Below the pieces are notes generated by a model. That model made no database searches and was not told the DNA's origin. It worked only from the letters and a program-made list of their open reading frames with translations. A stretch of DNA of 64,000 bases from Mycobacterium sp. IS-3022 (GTDB lineage Bacteria > Actinomycetota > Actinomycetes > Mycobacteriales > Mycobacteriaceae): assembly GCF_001500065.1 (NCBI RefSeq), contig NZ_LQIN01000012.1, forward strand, positions 62,001 to 126,000. The letters run 5' to 3'. Shown here one piece after another: positions 16,779 through 26,763 of the stretch. Positions within the stretch are counted from its first letter, which is position 1. Each line of letters opens with the position of its first letter. Both the position numbers and the translations under genes were made by a program.

Positions 16779-16885
16779 GACACCCCCTTCCTCCACCTCC
16801 CTTGACATTGGCCAGTCGCGAGAGTGATGCTCTGACTATAGTGCACGTAGATGTGCGATAAATGAGCAGAGTGCTTACAAAATAC

Positions 16886-16900
16886 GAGAATTCGATTCTC
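16886..16900. promoter_or_regulatory. Operator palindrome GAGAATTCGATTCTC (regulon site 3)
   Basis: A perfect copy of the regulon palindrome, 21 bases before the GTG of the C-C hydrolase gene and between it and the divergent IclR gene. Its closeness to the translation start suggests repression of the plus-strand ring-cleavage operon. Confidence 0.8.
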
Positions 16901-16920
16901 ACAGTCAAGAGGGGGTGAGC

Positions 16921-17790
16921 GTGTCCGAAGCCGAGTTCGAGAGCGTCTGGAGCGATCTTCAGGGCGTCCCGTTCTCGCAGGGCTACCTCGATGTCGGCGG
17001 AGTCCGCACCCGCTATCTGCACGCCGGTGAGACCGACAAGCCGGTGCTCGTTTTCCTGCACGGCTCCGGTGGGCACGCCGAGGCCTATGTGCGCAACCTC
17101 GAAGCGCACGCCGAACACTTCTCCGTCTGGTCCATCGACATGCTCGGCCACGGCTACACCGACAAACCCGGTCATCCGCTGGAAGTCCGTCACTACGTGG
17201 ACCATCTGATCGCGTTCCTCGACGCGGTCGGGGCGCAGCGCGCCCATATCAGCGGCGAGTCGCTCGGCGGTTGGGTCGCTGCCCGGGCGGCGGTCGACCA
17301 TCCCGAGCGACTGGATCGGTTGGTGCTCAACACCGCCGGTGGTTCGCAAGCCGATCCCGAGGTGATGAAGCGGATCATCACCTTGTCGATGGCCGCTGCC
17401 GAGGACCCGGCCTGGGAAACCGTCCAGGCGCGCATCAAATGGTTGATGGCCGACAAGTCAAAGGATTACGACGACATTGTGGCGAGCCGCCAGCGGGTGT
17501 ACCGGCAACCGGGTTTCGTGTCGGCGATGCGCGACATCATGGCGCTGCAGGATCCGGAGATCCGTGAGCGCAATCTCCTGGGACCGGACGAGTACGGGTC
17601 CATCACCGCGCCGACATTGGTGGTGTGGACCAGTGACGATCCCACCGCAGACGTCGCAGAGGGCCGGCGGATCGCCTCCATGATCCCTGGTGCCCGCTTC
17701 GAGGTGATGCCGGGCTGCGGTCACTGGCCCCAGTACGAGGACCCGAAGACGTTCAATCGCCTACACCTCGACTTCCTGTTGGGGAAGTGA
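16921..17790 (+). CDS. Alpha/beta-hydrolase of the meta-cleavage (MhpC-like) type
   Basis: A 289-residue alpha/beta-hydrolase. The oxyanion segment FLHGSGGH is near residue 46, the nucleophilic serine is in GESLGGW (about residue 115), an acid is in WTSDDPTAD, and the histidine is in GCGHWPQ near residue 270. This matches C-C bond hydrolases that cleave ring-opened products of extradiol dioxygenases. The start chosen is the GTG at 16921, six bases after AGAGGGG. It overlaps the aromatic hydroxylase gene and precedes the MhpB-like dioxygenase, so the three form a complete meta-cleavage set. Confidence 0.88.
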   Translation: MSEAEFESVWSDLQGVPFSQGYLDVGGVRTRYLHAGETDKPVLVFLHGSGGHAEAYVRNLEAHAEHFSVWSIDMLGHGYTDKPGHPLEVRHYVDHLIAFLDAVGAQRAHISGESLGGWVAARAAVDHPERLDRLVLNTAGGSQADPEVMKRIITLSMAAAEDPAWETVQARIKWLMADKSKDYDDIVASRQRVYRQPGFVSAMRDIMALQDPEIRERNLLGPDEYGSITAPTLVVWTSDDPTADVAEGRRIASMIPGARFEVMPGCGHWPQYEDPKTFNRLHLDFLLGK

Positions 17791-19469
17791 TGGCGGAGCG
17801 AGTGGATGTCCTCATCGTCGGCGCGGGCCCGTCCGGCCTCACGCTGGCCAACATACTTGGGCTGCATGGTGTTTCGACGCTGGTCGTCGAGGAGCGCGAT
17901 ACGCTGGTCGACTACCCGCGCGGCGTCGGTCTCGACGATGAGGCGCTGCGCACATTCCAGTCCATCGGACTTGTCGAGCAGGTGCTGCCGCACACCGTGC
18001 CCAACCAGATCCTGCGGTTCTTCGATGCCAAGCGGCGGCTGCTGGCCGAGATGGCGCCACCGGATGCCCGGTTCGGTTGGCCCAAACGCAACGGCTTCGT
18101 ACAACCGATGGTCGACGCCGAGTTGTACGGCGGCCTGGACCGTTTCGACCATGTCGAGGTCCGCTTCGGGCACCGCATGGAGTCGTGTGTCGAGACCGAC
18201 GACGCAGTGGTGGTTCGGTTCGCCGGCGGACAGGCGCCCGTCACGGCTCGGTACGTGGTCGGTTGCGACGGGGGCCGCAGCGCGACCCGGCGCTTGATGG
18301 GCGTCTCGTTCGACGGCACCACGTCGTCGACGCGTTGGCTGGTGATCGACGTCGCCAACGACCCGCTGGGCCATCCGAACAGCGAAGTCGGCGCGGATCC
18401 GGTGCGGCCCTATGTGTCGATCTCGATCGCCCACGGCATCCGCCGCTTCGAGTTCATGATCCACCCCGAGGAGACCGACGAACAGGCCGATGATCCGGCG
18501 TTCGTCAAAAAGATGCTGGCGCAGCGGGTCCCGCATCCGGAACAGGTCCATATGATCCGGCACCGGGTGTACACGCATCATTCGCGCATCGCGAGTTCCT
18601 TCCGCAAGGGCCGGCTGCTGTTGGCCGGCGACGCCGCCCACCTGATGCCGGTGTGGCAGGGGCAGGGATACAACAGCGGCATCCGGGATGCGGCCAACCT
18701 CGGTTGGAAACTCGCCGCGGTAGTGACCGGGCAGGCCGACGACGCCCTGTTGGACACCTACGACGTCGAGCGCCGCAAGCACGCCAGGGCGATGATCGAC
18801 CTCTCAACGCTGGTGGGCCGGGTCATCTCGCCGACGAATCGGCGGGTCGCCGCCCTGCGCGACCGCGTCATCCATGCCGCGTCGGTCGTGCCCACACTTA
18901 AGCGCTACATCCTCGAGATGCGGTTCAAGCCGATGCCCCGCTACCGAGAAGGCGCGGTAGTCCATGCCGGCGAGGACAATTCACCCACCGGCACACTGTT
19001 CATCCAGCCTCGTGTCGACACGCGCGCCGAGCAGAACGTGCTGCTCGATGATGTGCTGGGGCCCGGCTTCGCCGTGCTGTGCTGGAGCAACAATCTGCGG
19101 GCGATCCTCGGCGACAAGGCTTTCAACAGGTGGAAGGCGCTCGGCGCGACATTCATCGAGGCGCGGCCGATGACGCAGCTGCACTGGCCGGGGCACGACG
19201 ACGCCGATGTGACGGTCGTCGGCGACAAGACCGGCGCCTTGAAATCGTGGTTCGACATCTACACCGACTCCGTGCTGTTTCTGCGCCCCGACCGCTGTAT
19301 CGCCGGCGCCTGTATCGCCCAGCGCGCCGCCGAAGTCAGCGAGTCGATCTTCGACGTCTTTTGCCTGACCCAGGAAGGAGGCTCTGGTTCTCATGGGCAC
19401 ACTGGCCCTGTGCTGCATGTCGCACAGCCCGCTACTGAACCTTCCGGGACCGTCACGGGGACTCCTTGA
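17790..19469 (+). CDS. FAD-dependent aromatic hydroxylase, MhpA-like
   Basis: A 559-residue class A flavoprotein monooxygenase. The FAD motif [11 protein letters not shown] is near residue 11, a [10 protein letters not shown] segment near 160, and [18 protein letters not shown] near 280 carries the flavin-contacting Asp. The overall length with a C-terminal thioredoxin-like extension matches 3-(3-hydroxyphenyl)propionate hydroxylase (MhpA). It would convert a phenolic acid to a catechol for the following dioxygenase. The ATG overlaps the previous stop by one base. Unusually, the reading frame runs 77 bases into the next gene, giving a Gly/Ser/Thr-rich tail. Confidence 0.88.
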   Translation: MAERVDVLIVGAGPSGLTLANILGLHGVSTLVVEERDTLVDYPRGVGLDDEALRTFQSIGLVEQVLPHTVPNQILRFFDAKRRLLAEMAPPDARFGWPKRNGFVQPMVDAELYGGLDRFDHVEVRFGHRMESCVETDDAVVVRFAGGQAPVTARYVVGCDGGRSATRRLMGVSFDGTTSSTRWLVIDVANDPLGHPNSEVGADPVRPYVSISIAHGIRRFEFMIHPEETDEQADDPAFVKKMLAQRVPHPEQVHMIRHRVYTHHSRIASSFRKGRLLLAGDAAHLMPVWQGQGYNSGIRDAANLGWKLAAVVTGQADDALLDTYDVERRKHARAMIDLSTLVGRVISPTNRRVAALRDRVIHAASVVPTLKRYILEMRFKPMPRYREGAVVHAGEDNSPTGTLFIQPRVDTRAEQNVLLDDVLGPGFAVLCWSNNLRAILGDKAFNRWKALGATFIEARPMTQLHWPGHDDADVTVVGDKTGALKSWFDIYTDSVLFLRPDRCIAGACIAQRAAEVSESIFDVFCLTQEGGSGSHGHTGPVLHVAQPATEPSGTVTGTP

Positions 19470-20337
19470 CGACATCGAATCCGCGCTGACCGAGGCCCGC
19501 CGGTTTGTCTGCGATTACGACCCCGAACTCGTCGTCGTCTTCTCCCCGGACCACTACAACGGGTTCTTCTACCGGACGATGCCGCCGTTCTGCATCGGGA
19601 CGGCGGCTCAGGGTGTCGGTGACTACGGCACCCATGCCGGTGCACTGACTGTGCCCGCGGACCTCGCGACCGATTGCGCCCGAGCGGTTCTCGAGTCGGG
19701 TATCGATGTCGCGATCTCGGCCAGCATGGACGTCGACCACGGAACGGTCCAGCCGCTGCAGAACCTGTTCGGGGATGCAACGGCGCGTCCGATGATCCCC
19801 GTCTTCATCAACTCGGTGGCCACCCCACTCGGGCCGGTGCGCCGCGTTCGTGCGCTCGGCACCGCGATCGGCACCTTCCTTACGGCCCTCGACAAGCGAG
19901 TGCTCCTCCTCGGATCCGGCGGGCTGTCCCACGATCCGCCGGTGCCGACGCTGGCCACCGCCCCGGCCGCGGCACTCGAACGGATCGTGCACGGGACGCC
20001 GATGACACCGGAGCAGCGGCAGGCCCGGCAGGTCGCGGTGATGGACGCCGCCAAGGCGTTCGCACACGGGGACAGCCCGTTGCAGCCGCTGAATCCCGAG
20101 TGGGACGCCGCGTTTCTCGAGTTGGTCGACGCCAACCGACTCGCCGAGGTGGACGGCTGGTCGAACGACTGGATCGAGCGAGAGGCGGGCCATTCAGCGC
20201 ACGAAATCCGCACGTGGATCGCGGCGTTCGCCGCACTCGCCGCGCACGGCCGGTACCGGACCGAGCAGCGGTTCTACCGGGCGGCGCCGGAGTTGATCGC
20301 CGGATTCGCAATCAGGACGGCGGTACTGGATGTCTGA
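19393..20337 (+). CDS. Extradiol ring-cleavage dioxygenase, MhpB-like (class III)
   Basis: A 314-residue LigB-superfamily dioxygenase close in motif content to 2,3-dihydroxyphenylpropionate 1,2-dioxygenase: an early [16 protein letters not shown] near residue 55, [10 protein letters not shown] near 115 and GGLSHDPP near 178 supply the iron-binding and catalytic histidines. It opens a catechol ring beside a hydroxyl using non-heme Fe(II). The ATG at 19393 has GGAAGGAGG upstream although it lies inside the end of the hydroxylase gene. It overlaps the KstD-like gene by eight bases, linking ring aromatisation to ring cleavage in one transcript. Confidence 0.9.
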   Translation: MGTLALCCMSHSPLLNLPGPSRGLLDDIESALTEARRFVCDYDPELVVVFSPDHYNGFFYRTMPPFCIGTAAQGVGDYGTHAGALTVPADLATDCARAVLESGIDVAISASMDVDHGTVQPLQNLFGDATARPMIPVFINSVATPLGPVRRVRALGTAIGTFLTALDKRVLLLGSGGLSHDPPVPTLATAPAAALERIVHGTPMTPEQRQARQVAVMDAAKAFAHGDSPLQPLNPEWDAAFLELVDANRLAEVDGWSNDWIEREAGHSAHEIRTWIAAFAALAAHGRYRTEQRFYRAAPELIAGFAIRTAVLDV

Positions 20338-22099
20338 GCACTTCGACCACGTCGTCGACGTCCTCGTCGTCGGCTCCGGCGGCGGGGGGATGACCGCGGC
20401 ACTGACCGCCGACGCGTTCGGCCTCGACACGCTTGTGGTCGAGAAGGCGGCGCACTTCGGTGGCTCCACCGCGTTGTCCGGCGGCGGCATCTGGGTGCCC
20501 GGCGCACCGGCGCAGCGCAAGGCGGGTTACGTCCCGGACCGCGACGGTGTCGTCGAGTACCTACGCCGGATCACCGGCGGGCTGGTCAGCGACGCGCGGC
20601 TGCGCCAGTACGTCGACACCGCGCCGGAGATGATGGAGTTCCTGGAAAAGCTCAGCCCGTGGTTCGAATTCGTCTGGAAGCCCGGCTATGCCGACTACTA
20701 CCCGGAACTGCCGGGCGGCTCCGAGCAGGGCAGCACGATCAACGTGCCCGCCATCGACCTGCGCAAGCTGGGTGACGAGGAGCAGCACCTGCTGCAGCCG
20801 CTCGCGATGGCGCCGAAGGGAATCTGGTTCGCGCCAAAGGATCTTCGGCTGTTCTATCAAGTCCGCCAGAACTGGCGGGGCAAAGCCGTGCTGGTCAAGT
20901 TGATCTGGCGGATGTTTCGGGCGCGGGTGTTCGGCGACCGGATGGCGGCCATCGGCCAGTCGCTGGCGGCCCGGATGCGGCTGGCGCTGCGGCAGCAGGA
21001 CATCCCGCTGTGGCTCGACTGTCCGATGATCGAATTGATCACCGACGTGGACGGGACCGTGACCGGCGCGGTGGTCGAGCGTGACGGACATCAGCAGCGC
21101 ATCGGGGCCCGCCACGGCGTGATCCTGGCCGCGGGCGGGTTCGACCACGACATGGAATGGCGCCGACAGCATCTGCCGGTGCTGGAAAAGGACTGGAGCT
21201 TCGGCAATCCGGCCGCGATGGGTGATGCGATCCGGGCCGGGGAGAAGGTGGGCGGCTCAACCGATCTGCTCGACGAGGCGTGGTGGTTCCCGGCGATCTG
21301 CTGGCCGGACGGCCGGTTGCAGTTCATGCTCAACGAACGCATGATGCCGTCGCAGTTCGTCGTCAACGGCGAGGGCAAGCGGTTCATCAACGAGGCTGCG
21401 CCCTACATGGACTTCGCCCACGCGATGATCGAAGGACAGAACGGCGGGGTCACGCACATTCCGTGCTGGTTGATCACCGACATCCGGTCGTTCCACCGCT
21501 ATGTGGTCGCCGGGCACCTCCCGATTCCCAAGGTGCCGTTCGCGCCCGTGCCCACCGGCCGCAAGGTACCCAAGGCGTGGCTGGAGTCCGGTGTCGTGCA
21601 GGAGGGCGGCAGCTTCGAGGAGCTCGCGAGCAAGATCGGTGTCCCGCCGGCGCAACTCCGCCAGACCGCCGAGCGGTTCAACGAACTGGCGCGCAACGGC
21701 CACGACGACGACTTCAACCGCGGCGACTCCGCCTATGACAACTACTACGGCGACCCGACGCTGGCGAACCCGAATCTGCAGCCGCTGGGCAAGCCGCCGT
21801 ACTACGCGTTCCAGATCATCCTCGGCGACCTCGGCACCTCCGGCGGGCTGCGCACCGACGAGCACGCCAGGGTGCTACGCGCCGACGATAGTACCGTCAA
21901 ACACCTTTACGCAGTCGGCAATACGTCGGCTGCGGTGATGGGCCGCAGCTATGCGGGTGCCGGTGCGACCATTGGCCCCGCCATGACCTTCGGCTATGTC
22001 GCGGCCAAGCACATCGCCGAGCAGCTGTCCGACTCCGACGCCCCGGCCGGCCCCAGTACCGATTCGACACTCGATACACATCGGAAGGTAACCAAATGA
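20330..22099 (+). CDS. KstD-like FAD-dependent dehydrogenase
   Basis: A 589-residue flavoprotein strongly resembling 3-ketosteroid dehydrogenases. [10 protein letters not shown] near residue 15, [15 protein letters not shown] near 45, and the C-terminal run [32 protein letters not shown] and [14 protein letters not shown] match the catalytic Tyr-Gly region and FAD sites. It would desaturate a cyclic ketone, a step that turns a cyclohexenone ring into a phenol. Being inside the Mhp-like operon is the main reason to think the pathway makes its own aromatic ring. It ends four bases into the luciferase-like gene. Confidence 0.92.
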   Translation: MSEHFDHVVDVLVVGSGGGGMTAALTADAFGLDTLVVEKAAHFGGSTALSGGGIWVPGAPAQRKAGYVPDRDGVVEYLRRITGGLVSDARLRQYVDTAPEMMEFLEKLSPWFEFVWKPGYADYYPELPGGSEQGSTINVPAIDLRKLGDEEQHLLQPLAMAPKGIWFAPKDLRLFYQVRQNWRGKAVLVKLIWRMFRARVFGDRMAAIGQSLAARMRLALRQQDIPLWLDCPMIELITDVDGTVTGAVVERDGHQQRIGARHGVILAAGGFDHDMEWRRQHLPVLEKDWSFGNPAAMGDAIRAGEKVGGSTDLLDEAWWFPAICWPDGRLQFMLNERMMPSQFVVNGEGKRFINEAAPYMDFAHAMIEGQNGGVTHIPCWLITDIRSFHRYVVAGHLPIPKVPFAPVPTGRKVPKAWLESGVVQEGGSFEELASKIGVPPAQLRQTAERFNELARNGHDDDFNRGDSAYDNYYGDPTLANPNLQPLGKPPYYAFQIILGDLGTSGGLRTDEHARVLRADDSTVKHLYAVGNTSAAVMGRSYAGAGATIGPAMTFGYVAAKHIAEQLSDSDAPAGPSTDSTLDTHRKVTK

Positions 22100-23436
22100 A
22101 GATCTCGCTGTTCTACGAATTCCCGCTGCCTCGGCCGTGGAGCGAAGACGACGAGCACAAGCTTTTCCAGGACGGTCTCGATGAGGTCGAGCTGGCGGAC
22201 AAGGCTGGTTTCTCGACGGTGTGGCTGACCGAGCACCACTTCCTCGAGGAGTACTGCCACTCCACCGCACCGGAGATCTTCCTGTCCGCGGCCAGCCAAC
22301 GGACCGAGAACATCCGCCTCGGATTCGGCATCATGCACCTGCCACCGGTGGTCAATCACCCCGCCCGCGTCGCCGAGCGAATCTCGACACTCGACCTGAT
22401 CTCCAACGGCCGCGTGGAGTTCGGCACCGGCGAGTCGTCGTCGGTCGGCGAACTGGGGGGCTTCGGCGTCGACCCTGCCGACAAGCGCGCGATGTGGGAA
22501 GAGGCGCTGGAGGTTTCGATCCGCTGCATGACCGAGGAGCCGTTCAGCGGGTTCAAGGGACAGCACATCGAGATGCCGCCACGCAACGTCGTGCCCAAAC
22601 CGCTGCAGAAGCCGCACCCGCCCGTGTGGGTGGCCTGTACGCGGCCGGCCTCGGTCGCCATGGCTGCGCAAAAAGGCCTCGGCGCATTGAGTTTCGCCTA
22701 CACCGGACCCGGTCCGCTGACCGAGCGGGTGAACGGCTACTACAAGGAGTTCGAGGAGAACGGCGCCCCCGTCACGCCCCAGATGAACCCGAACATCCTG
22801 GCGATCGGCGGGGACCTGTCGATGATGGTGGCGCCCACCGACGAACAGGCCATCGAACGGCTCGGCAAGGGCGGCGGCTTCTTCGCGTTCGGCATCATGC
22901 ACTACTACATGACCGGCATGCACACCCCGGGCCGGACCGGAGTATGGAAGCGCCACCTCGAGGAGATCGAGAAGGACCCGAGCATCGTCTACGGACCCGA
23001 CCGCGGGCCGATCGGCAGTCCCGAGACCGTGCGAAACTTCCTGCGCGGCTATGAGGAAAGCGGCGTCGACGAGCTGATCCTGCTGCTGACGCCCCGCCGC
23101 CACGACGAGACGATGGAATCCATCGAGCTGGTGGGCAAAGAGGTGCTGCCCGAGTTCATCGAGCGCGACGAGAAGGCCCGGGCGGAGAAGGCCAAGCGTC
23201 TCGAGCCGATCATTGAGAAGGTGGAGGCGCGCCGGCCGGCATCGCAAGCGCCCCTCTTCGACGAGAGCTACGCATTCGGCGGCCTGCCCACCGGCCGCCA
23301 GAACTACACGGCCAACGAAGTCTCCCTGGCGATGGACGAGATGAACGCCGGCATCGAGGCGGCTGCAGCGAAACTCAAGTCAGGAGAAGGCTGGACCAGC
23401 CGCAACCCGGACGCGGACGTGAGGAGCACGCCGTGA
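22096..23436 (+). CDS. Luciferase-like flavin-dependent monooxygenase
   Basis: A 446-residue bacterial-luciferase-family protein, longer than the F420 type at 913 because of a C-terminal helical extension rich in Glu and Lys (about residues 350-400). FYEFPLP at the start, VWLTEHHFLEEYCHS near residue 38, and GRVEFGTGESSS near 105 are typical FMN-type signatures. A small flavin reductase at 25322 in the same operon could supply its reduced flavin. Baeyer-Villiger-like or hydroxylating oxygen insertion is plausible. It starts at an ATG with GGAAGGTAACCAA upstream. Confidence 0.87.
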   Translation: MKISLFYEFPLPRPWSEDDEHKLFQDGLDEVELADKAGFSTVWLTEHHFLEEYCHSTAPEIFLSAASQRTENIRLGFGIMHLPPVVNHPARVAERISTLDLISNGRVEFGTGESSSVGELGGFGVDPADKRAMWEEALEVSIRCMTEEPFSGFKGQHIEMPPRNVVPKPLQKPHPPVWVACTRPASVAMAAQKGLGALSFAYTGPGPLTERVNGYYKEFEENGAPVTPQMNPNILAIGGDLSMMVAPTDEQAIERLGKGGGFFAFGIMHYYMTGMHTPGRTGVWKRHLEEIEKDPSIVYGPDRGPIGSPETVRNFLRGYEESGVDELILLLTPRRHDETMESIELVGKEVLPEFIERDEKARAEKAKRLEPIIEKVEARRPASQAPLFDESYAFGGLPTGRQNYTANEVSLAMDEMNAGIEAAAAKLKSGEGWTSRNPDADVRSTP

Positions 23437-23478
23437 ACGGCGACGCGAGGGGCAGCAAATAGACACCATCGACGCGAC

Positions 23479-24297
23479 ATGAGCCGTACTGACGAACTGT
23501 GGCGCTATGACGGGCGCCGCGTCGTCGTCACCGGATGCGCGTCGGGTATCGGTGCCCACGTCGCCCGGCAGGTCGCCGATCTCGGCGCCGAGGTGATCGG
23601 ACTCGACATCAAACCGCCCGCCGAGGCCGTCGGCGAGTTCATCGGACTGGACCTGTCGGATGCGGCGTCGGTCGACCGGGCGGTCGAGGAGATCGGGGAC
23701 CGGGTCGATGCGCTGTTCAACGTCGCCGGGGTGTCGTCGGGAATCAAAGATCCGCTGCGCGTCGTGGCGGTCAACTTCCTCGGCACCCGGCGGTTCACCG
23801 AGGCGCTGATACCGAAAATGCCGCCCGGTTCGGCGATCGCGAACGTGTCATCGCTGGCTGCCTCGGCCTACCGGGAGAACGCGCCGGTCACCGTCGGCCT
23901 GGTCGACACGGATTCGGTCGACGCGGGAATCGAATGGTGTAAACGCAATCCCGAGGCACTGGCCGACGGCGGCGGTTACCGGTTGTCCAAGGAGGCGATC
24001 ATCCTCTACGGCATGGCCCACGTCGCCGCGTTGGGCGCCAAGGGGATCCGGATCAACTGCACCGCCCCGGGGGTGACCGACACACCCATCCTCGACCAGT
24101 TGCGCAATGCGTACGGCCAGGGGTTCCTCGACTCCTTCCGCACTCCGCTGGGCCGCGCCGCAGTACCCGAGGAACAGGCCAGTGTCCTGACCTTCTTGAA
24201 CAGCAGGGCAGCCAGTTACCTCACCGGACAGGTGATCTGGGTGGACGGCGGCACGATGGGGGAGACGGACCTCGCGGGATCGGTGCAGCGACGATGA
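23479..24297 (+). CDS. SDR of the 3-alpha-hydroxysteroid dehydrogenase (HsdA) type
   Basis: A 272-residue short-chain dehydrogenase with GCASGIG near residue 19, an FNVAG loop, SSLAAS and the catalytic YRLSK near residue 170. A long insertion before the active site (around DTDSVDAGIEWCKRNP) is characteristic of the bacterial 3-alpha-hydroxysteroid dehydrogenase/carbonyl reductase subgroup. It would interconvert a ring alcohol and ketone, making or consuming the ketone that the KstD-like enzymes need. It lies 42 bases after the monooxygenase and nine before the cyclase-family gene. Confidence 0.88.
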   Translation: MSRTDELWRYDGRRVVVTGCASGIGAHVARQVADLGAEVIGLDIKPPAEAVGEFIGLDLSDAASVDRAVEEIGDRVDALFNVAGVSSGIKDPLRVVAVNFLGTRRFTEALIPKMPPGSAIANVSSLAASAYRENAPVTVGLVDTDSVDAGIEWCKRNPEALADGGGYRLSKEAIILYGMAHVAALGAKGIRINCTAPGVTDTPILDQLRNAYGQGFLDSFRTPLGRAAVPEEQASVLTFLNSRAASYLTGQVIWVDGGTMGETDLAGSVQRR

Positions 24298-24306
24298 GAG
24301 GCGAGA

Positions 24307-25311
24307 ATGGCTGAGACTTCTTCGATGAGCGACTTCCGCCGCGTCGCCGACGACGTGCGTAACTGGGGCCGCTGGGGGGAGGACGACGAGCTCGGCACCC
24401 TCAACCTCATCACGCCCGAGAAGGTGGCCGAGGCGGCGTCGCTGGTCAAGAAGGGCACGGTGATTCCGCTGGGCGGAGACTTCGGGTCGAACGGTCCGCA
24501 GGGAGCGTTTCAGTTCCGGCCCAACCCCACCCACGTGATGACGGTCGACGGCGGGGACGCGAACACGCTGGCGCGGTACGGTCCGCAGTGGCTGCGGAAC
24601 TCGGTGGCGCATCAGGTCGGCGAGTTCTTTGTGGACAACCCGTTCCGCTTCAACGACGACATGATCGTGATGCCGTTGCAGGCGGCCACGCAATGGGACG
24701 CGCTTTCACACGTCTACTACGAGGACAAGCTCTACAACGGCTTTCCCGCGGACTCCGTGACCAGCTTCGGCGCCTTCCACTGCGGGATCGACAAGGTCGG
24801 CGTCAAGGGAATCACCTCCCGCGGGGTTCTGCTCGACGTGGTGAAGCATCGCGGAGCCGAGGTATTCCTGGAGCCCGGAAACCCGGTCACACCAGGCGAA
24901 CTCGATGACATCGCCAAGGCGCAAGGGGTCACGATCACCCCCGGCGACATCGTCGTCGTACACACCGGATGGTGGACCAGGTTCCTGTCCACCGGCGACG
25001 GCGCAGAACCCGGTTCCGGGCTGCACTGGACATGCGCCTCCTGGTTGCACGACCACGATGTCGCGGCGCTCGCCGCCGACAACTTGATGGTCGAGGATCC
25101 CGACCCCGCCAACGGAGTCGAGGGCACGTTCCTGCCGATGCACATGGTCTGCCTGCGTGACATGGGCCTGATGTTCGGTGAGTACTGGGACCTCACCGGC
25201 CTGGCCGCCGACTGCACCGCCGACGGCGTCTACGAGTTCCAGCTGATCGCGCCGCCGCTGAAAGTCGTTGGCGCGGTGGGCGCTCCCGTCAGTCCGATCG
25301 CGATCAAGTAG
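24307..25311 (+). CDS. Cyclase-family (kynurenine-formamidase-like) metal hydrolase
   Basis: A 334-residue member of the cyclase/kynurenine formamidase superfamily. The usual metal motif HxGTHxDxxxH is represented by the subfamily variant QAATQWDALSH near residue 135, with HTGWW and a later HMVCLRDMG segment. Known relatives hydrolyse amides, lactones or cyclic diketones. In this operon a hydrolytic opening of a lactone or 1,3-diketone made by the monooxygenase fits. The ATG follows GAGAGGCGAGA. The altered motif means the metal site should not be assumed to match formamidase. Confidence 0.82.
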   Translation: MAETSSMSDFRRVADDVRNWGRWGEDDELGTLNLITPEKVAEAASLVKKGTVIPLGGDFGSNGPQGAFQFRPNPTHVMTVDGGDANTLARYGPQWLRNSVAHQVGEFFVDNPFRFNDDMIVMPLQAATQWDALSHVYYEDKLYNGFPADSVTSFGAFHCGIDKVGVKGITSRGVLLDVVKHRGAEVFLEPGNPVTPGELDDIAKAQGVTITPGDIVVVHTGWWTRFLSTGDGAEPGSGLHWTCASWLHDHDVAALAADNLMVEDPDPANGVEGTFLPMHMVCLRDMGLMFGEYWDLTGLAADCTADGVYEFQLIAPPLKVVGAVGAPVSPIAIK

Positions 25312-25321
25312 TAGGTGAAAC

Positions 25322-25912
25322 ATGAGTGCACACACCGCGACCGGGAGCTTGCCGTTCGTCGTCGGACTCGGCGGCACCCTGCGGGCCAACTCGTCGACCG
25401 AGCGAGCGTTGCGCTGCTGCTTGGCGTCGGTCGAACAGCAGGGCGGGCGGACGCGGCTGTTCTCCGGTGAAGACCTCAACCTGCCGATGTACGCCCCGCA
25501 CGAACTCGAGCGCACGCCAAAGGCCCTCGAATTGGTCGGTGCGCTGCGTGACGCCGATGCCGTCGTCGTCGGTTCGCCCGGCTACCACGGGGCGATCTCC
25601 GGGTTGGTCAAGAACGCGCTCGACTACATCGAGGACCTTCGCGAGGACCCCCGCGTATACCTGGACAACACGCCGTGGGGGTGCATCAGTTGTGCCTACG
25701 GCTGGCAAGCGGCGGTCGGCACGCTCGGGCAGTTGCGCTCGATCGGTCACGCGCTGCGTGCATGGCCGACCCCGCTCGGGGTGGCGATCAACTCCGCCGA
25801 CCGGATCTGGGACGTGGACGGGCGGTTGGTGCACGACGCCACCCGTAACCAGCTGGACCTGCTCGCCACCCAATTACTCTCTTTCGCCAGCGCCGCCCGG
25901 GAGCCCGCATGA
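25322..25912 (+). CDS. NADPH-dependent FMN reductase
   Basis: A 196-residue flavodoxin-like protein. GLGGTLRANSSTERA near residue 14 binds the FMN phosphate and GSPGYHGAISGLVKNALDYIE near 80 is the hallmark of the SsuE/ArsH-type NADPH:FMN reductase family. It probably delivers reduced FMN to the luciferase-like enzyme at 22096, or to the aromatic hydroxylase region if that were two-component. It overlaps the hydrolase downstream by four bases, and a GTGAAAC sequence precedes the ATG. Confidence 0.88.
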   Translation: MSAHTATGSLPFVVGLGGTLRANSSTERALRCCLASVEQQGGRTRLFSGEDLNLPMYAPHELERTPKALELVGALRDADAVVVGSPGYHGAISGLVKNALDYIEDLREDPRVYLDNTPWGCISCAYGWQAAVGTLGQLRSIGHALRAWPTPLGVAINSADRIWDVDGRLVHDATRNQLDLLATQLLSFASAAREPA

Positions 25913-26763
25913 GTACTTCCGGCGGTTCTGCGGAACGCAAGTCCGTCCTGGTCGACGGGCTCGTCACGGGCTATCTCGAAGCGGGACAAGGCGATCCGGT
26001 GGTGCTGCTGCACGGCGGTGAGTTCGGGGCGGGCGCCGAAATCGGCTGGGAGCGCAACATCGCCGCGCTGGCCGAGCGCTACCGCGTGCTGGCCCTCGAC
26101 ATGCTCGGCTTCGGGGACTCGGCGAAGGTCGTCGACTTCAATGACGGCCGGGGCATGCGGATCCGGCACATCGCGCGGTTCTGTGACGTCGTCGGTGTCG
26201 AAACCGCGCACTTTGTGGGCAATTCGATGGGTGCGGTGAACCTGTTCGTCGATGCCACCTCTGAATCGCCGGTGCTGCCGGCGCGCAGCCTGGTGACCAT
26301 CTGCGGCGGCGGTGAGATCCAGCGCAACGAGCATTCGGCCGCCCTCTACGACTACGACGCGACACTCGCCGGGATGCGCCGGATCGTCGAGGCGCTCTTC
26401 TACGACGCGTCCTATCCTGCCGACGAGGCATACGTGCGGAGGCGCTACGACGCCAGCATCGCGCCCGGCGCGTGGGAAGCGTTGGCCGCGGCGCGGTTTC
26501 GGCGTCCCGGCCTGGACGCGCCGCCGTTGCCGTCGAGCGAGCGGGCCTACGAGCGCATAGACGTGCCGACGCTTGTCGTCGAGGGCGGCGGCGACAAGCT
26601 GCTCCCGGAAGGCTGGGCGGCCGAGATAGCGGCCCAGATATCAGGTGGCCGTTCGGCGGTGATCGAGAACGCGGGTCACTGTCCGCAGATCGAGCAACCC
26701 GACGCGGTCAACGAACTGCTGCTCGGCTTCTTCGCCGAGATACACGAAGGGGTGGCGACATGA
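25909..26763 (+). CDS. Alpha/beta-hydrolase (meta-cleavage or esterase type)
   Basis: A 284-residue alpha/beta-hydrolase with LLHGGEFGAG near residue 28, the nucleophile in GNSMGAVNL near residue 105, an acid in VEGGGDKLLPE and the histidine in NAGHCPQIE near 262. It is of the same general class as the hydrolase at 16921 but clearly divergent, so two different C-C or ester bonds may be cleaved in the pathway. The ATG overlaps the previous stop and its own stop overlaps the next start, indicating a tight operon. Confidence 0.87.
   Translation: MSTSGGSAERKSVLVDGLVTGYLEAGQGDPVVLLHGGEFGAGAEIGWERNIAALAERYRVLALDMLGFGDSAKVVDFNDGRGMRIRHIARFCDVVGVETAHFVGNSMGAVNLFVDATSESPVLPARSLVTICGGGEIQRNEHSAALYDYDATLAGMRRIVEALFYDASYPADEAYVRRRYDASIAPGAWEALAAARFRRPGLDAPPLPSSERAYERIDVPTLVVEGGGDKLLPEGWAAEIAAQISGGRSAVIENAGHCPQIEQPDAVNELLLGFFAEIHEGVAT

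Noticed and set aside
26472..26759. N-terminal extension of the SDR at 26760
   Set aside because: The extra residues are out-of-frame reading of the alpha/beta-hydrolase gene; the cofactor-binding strand begins a few residues after the ATG at 26760.
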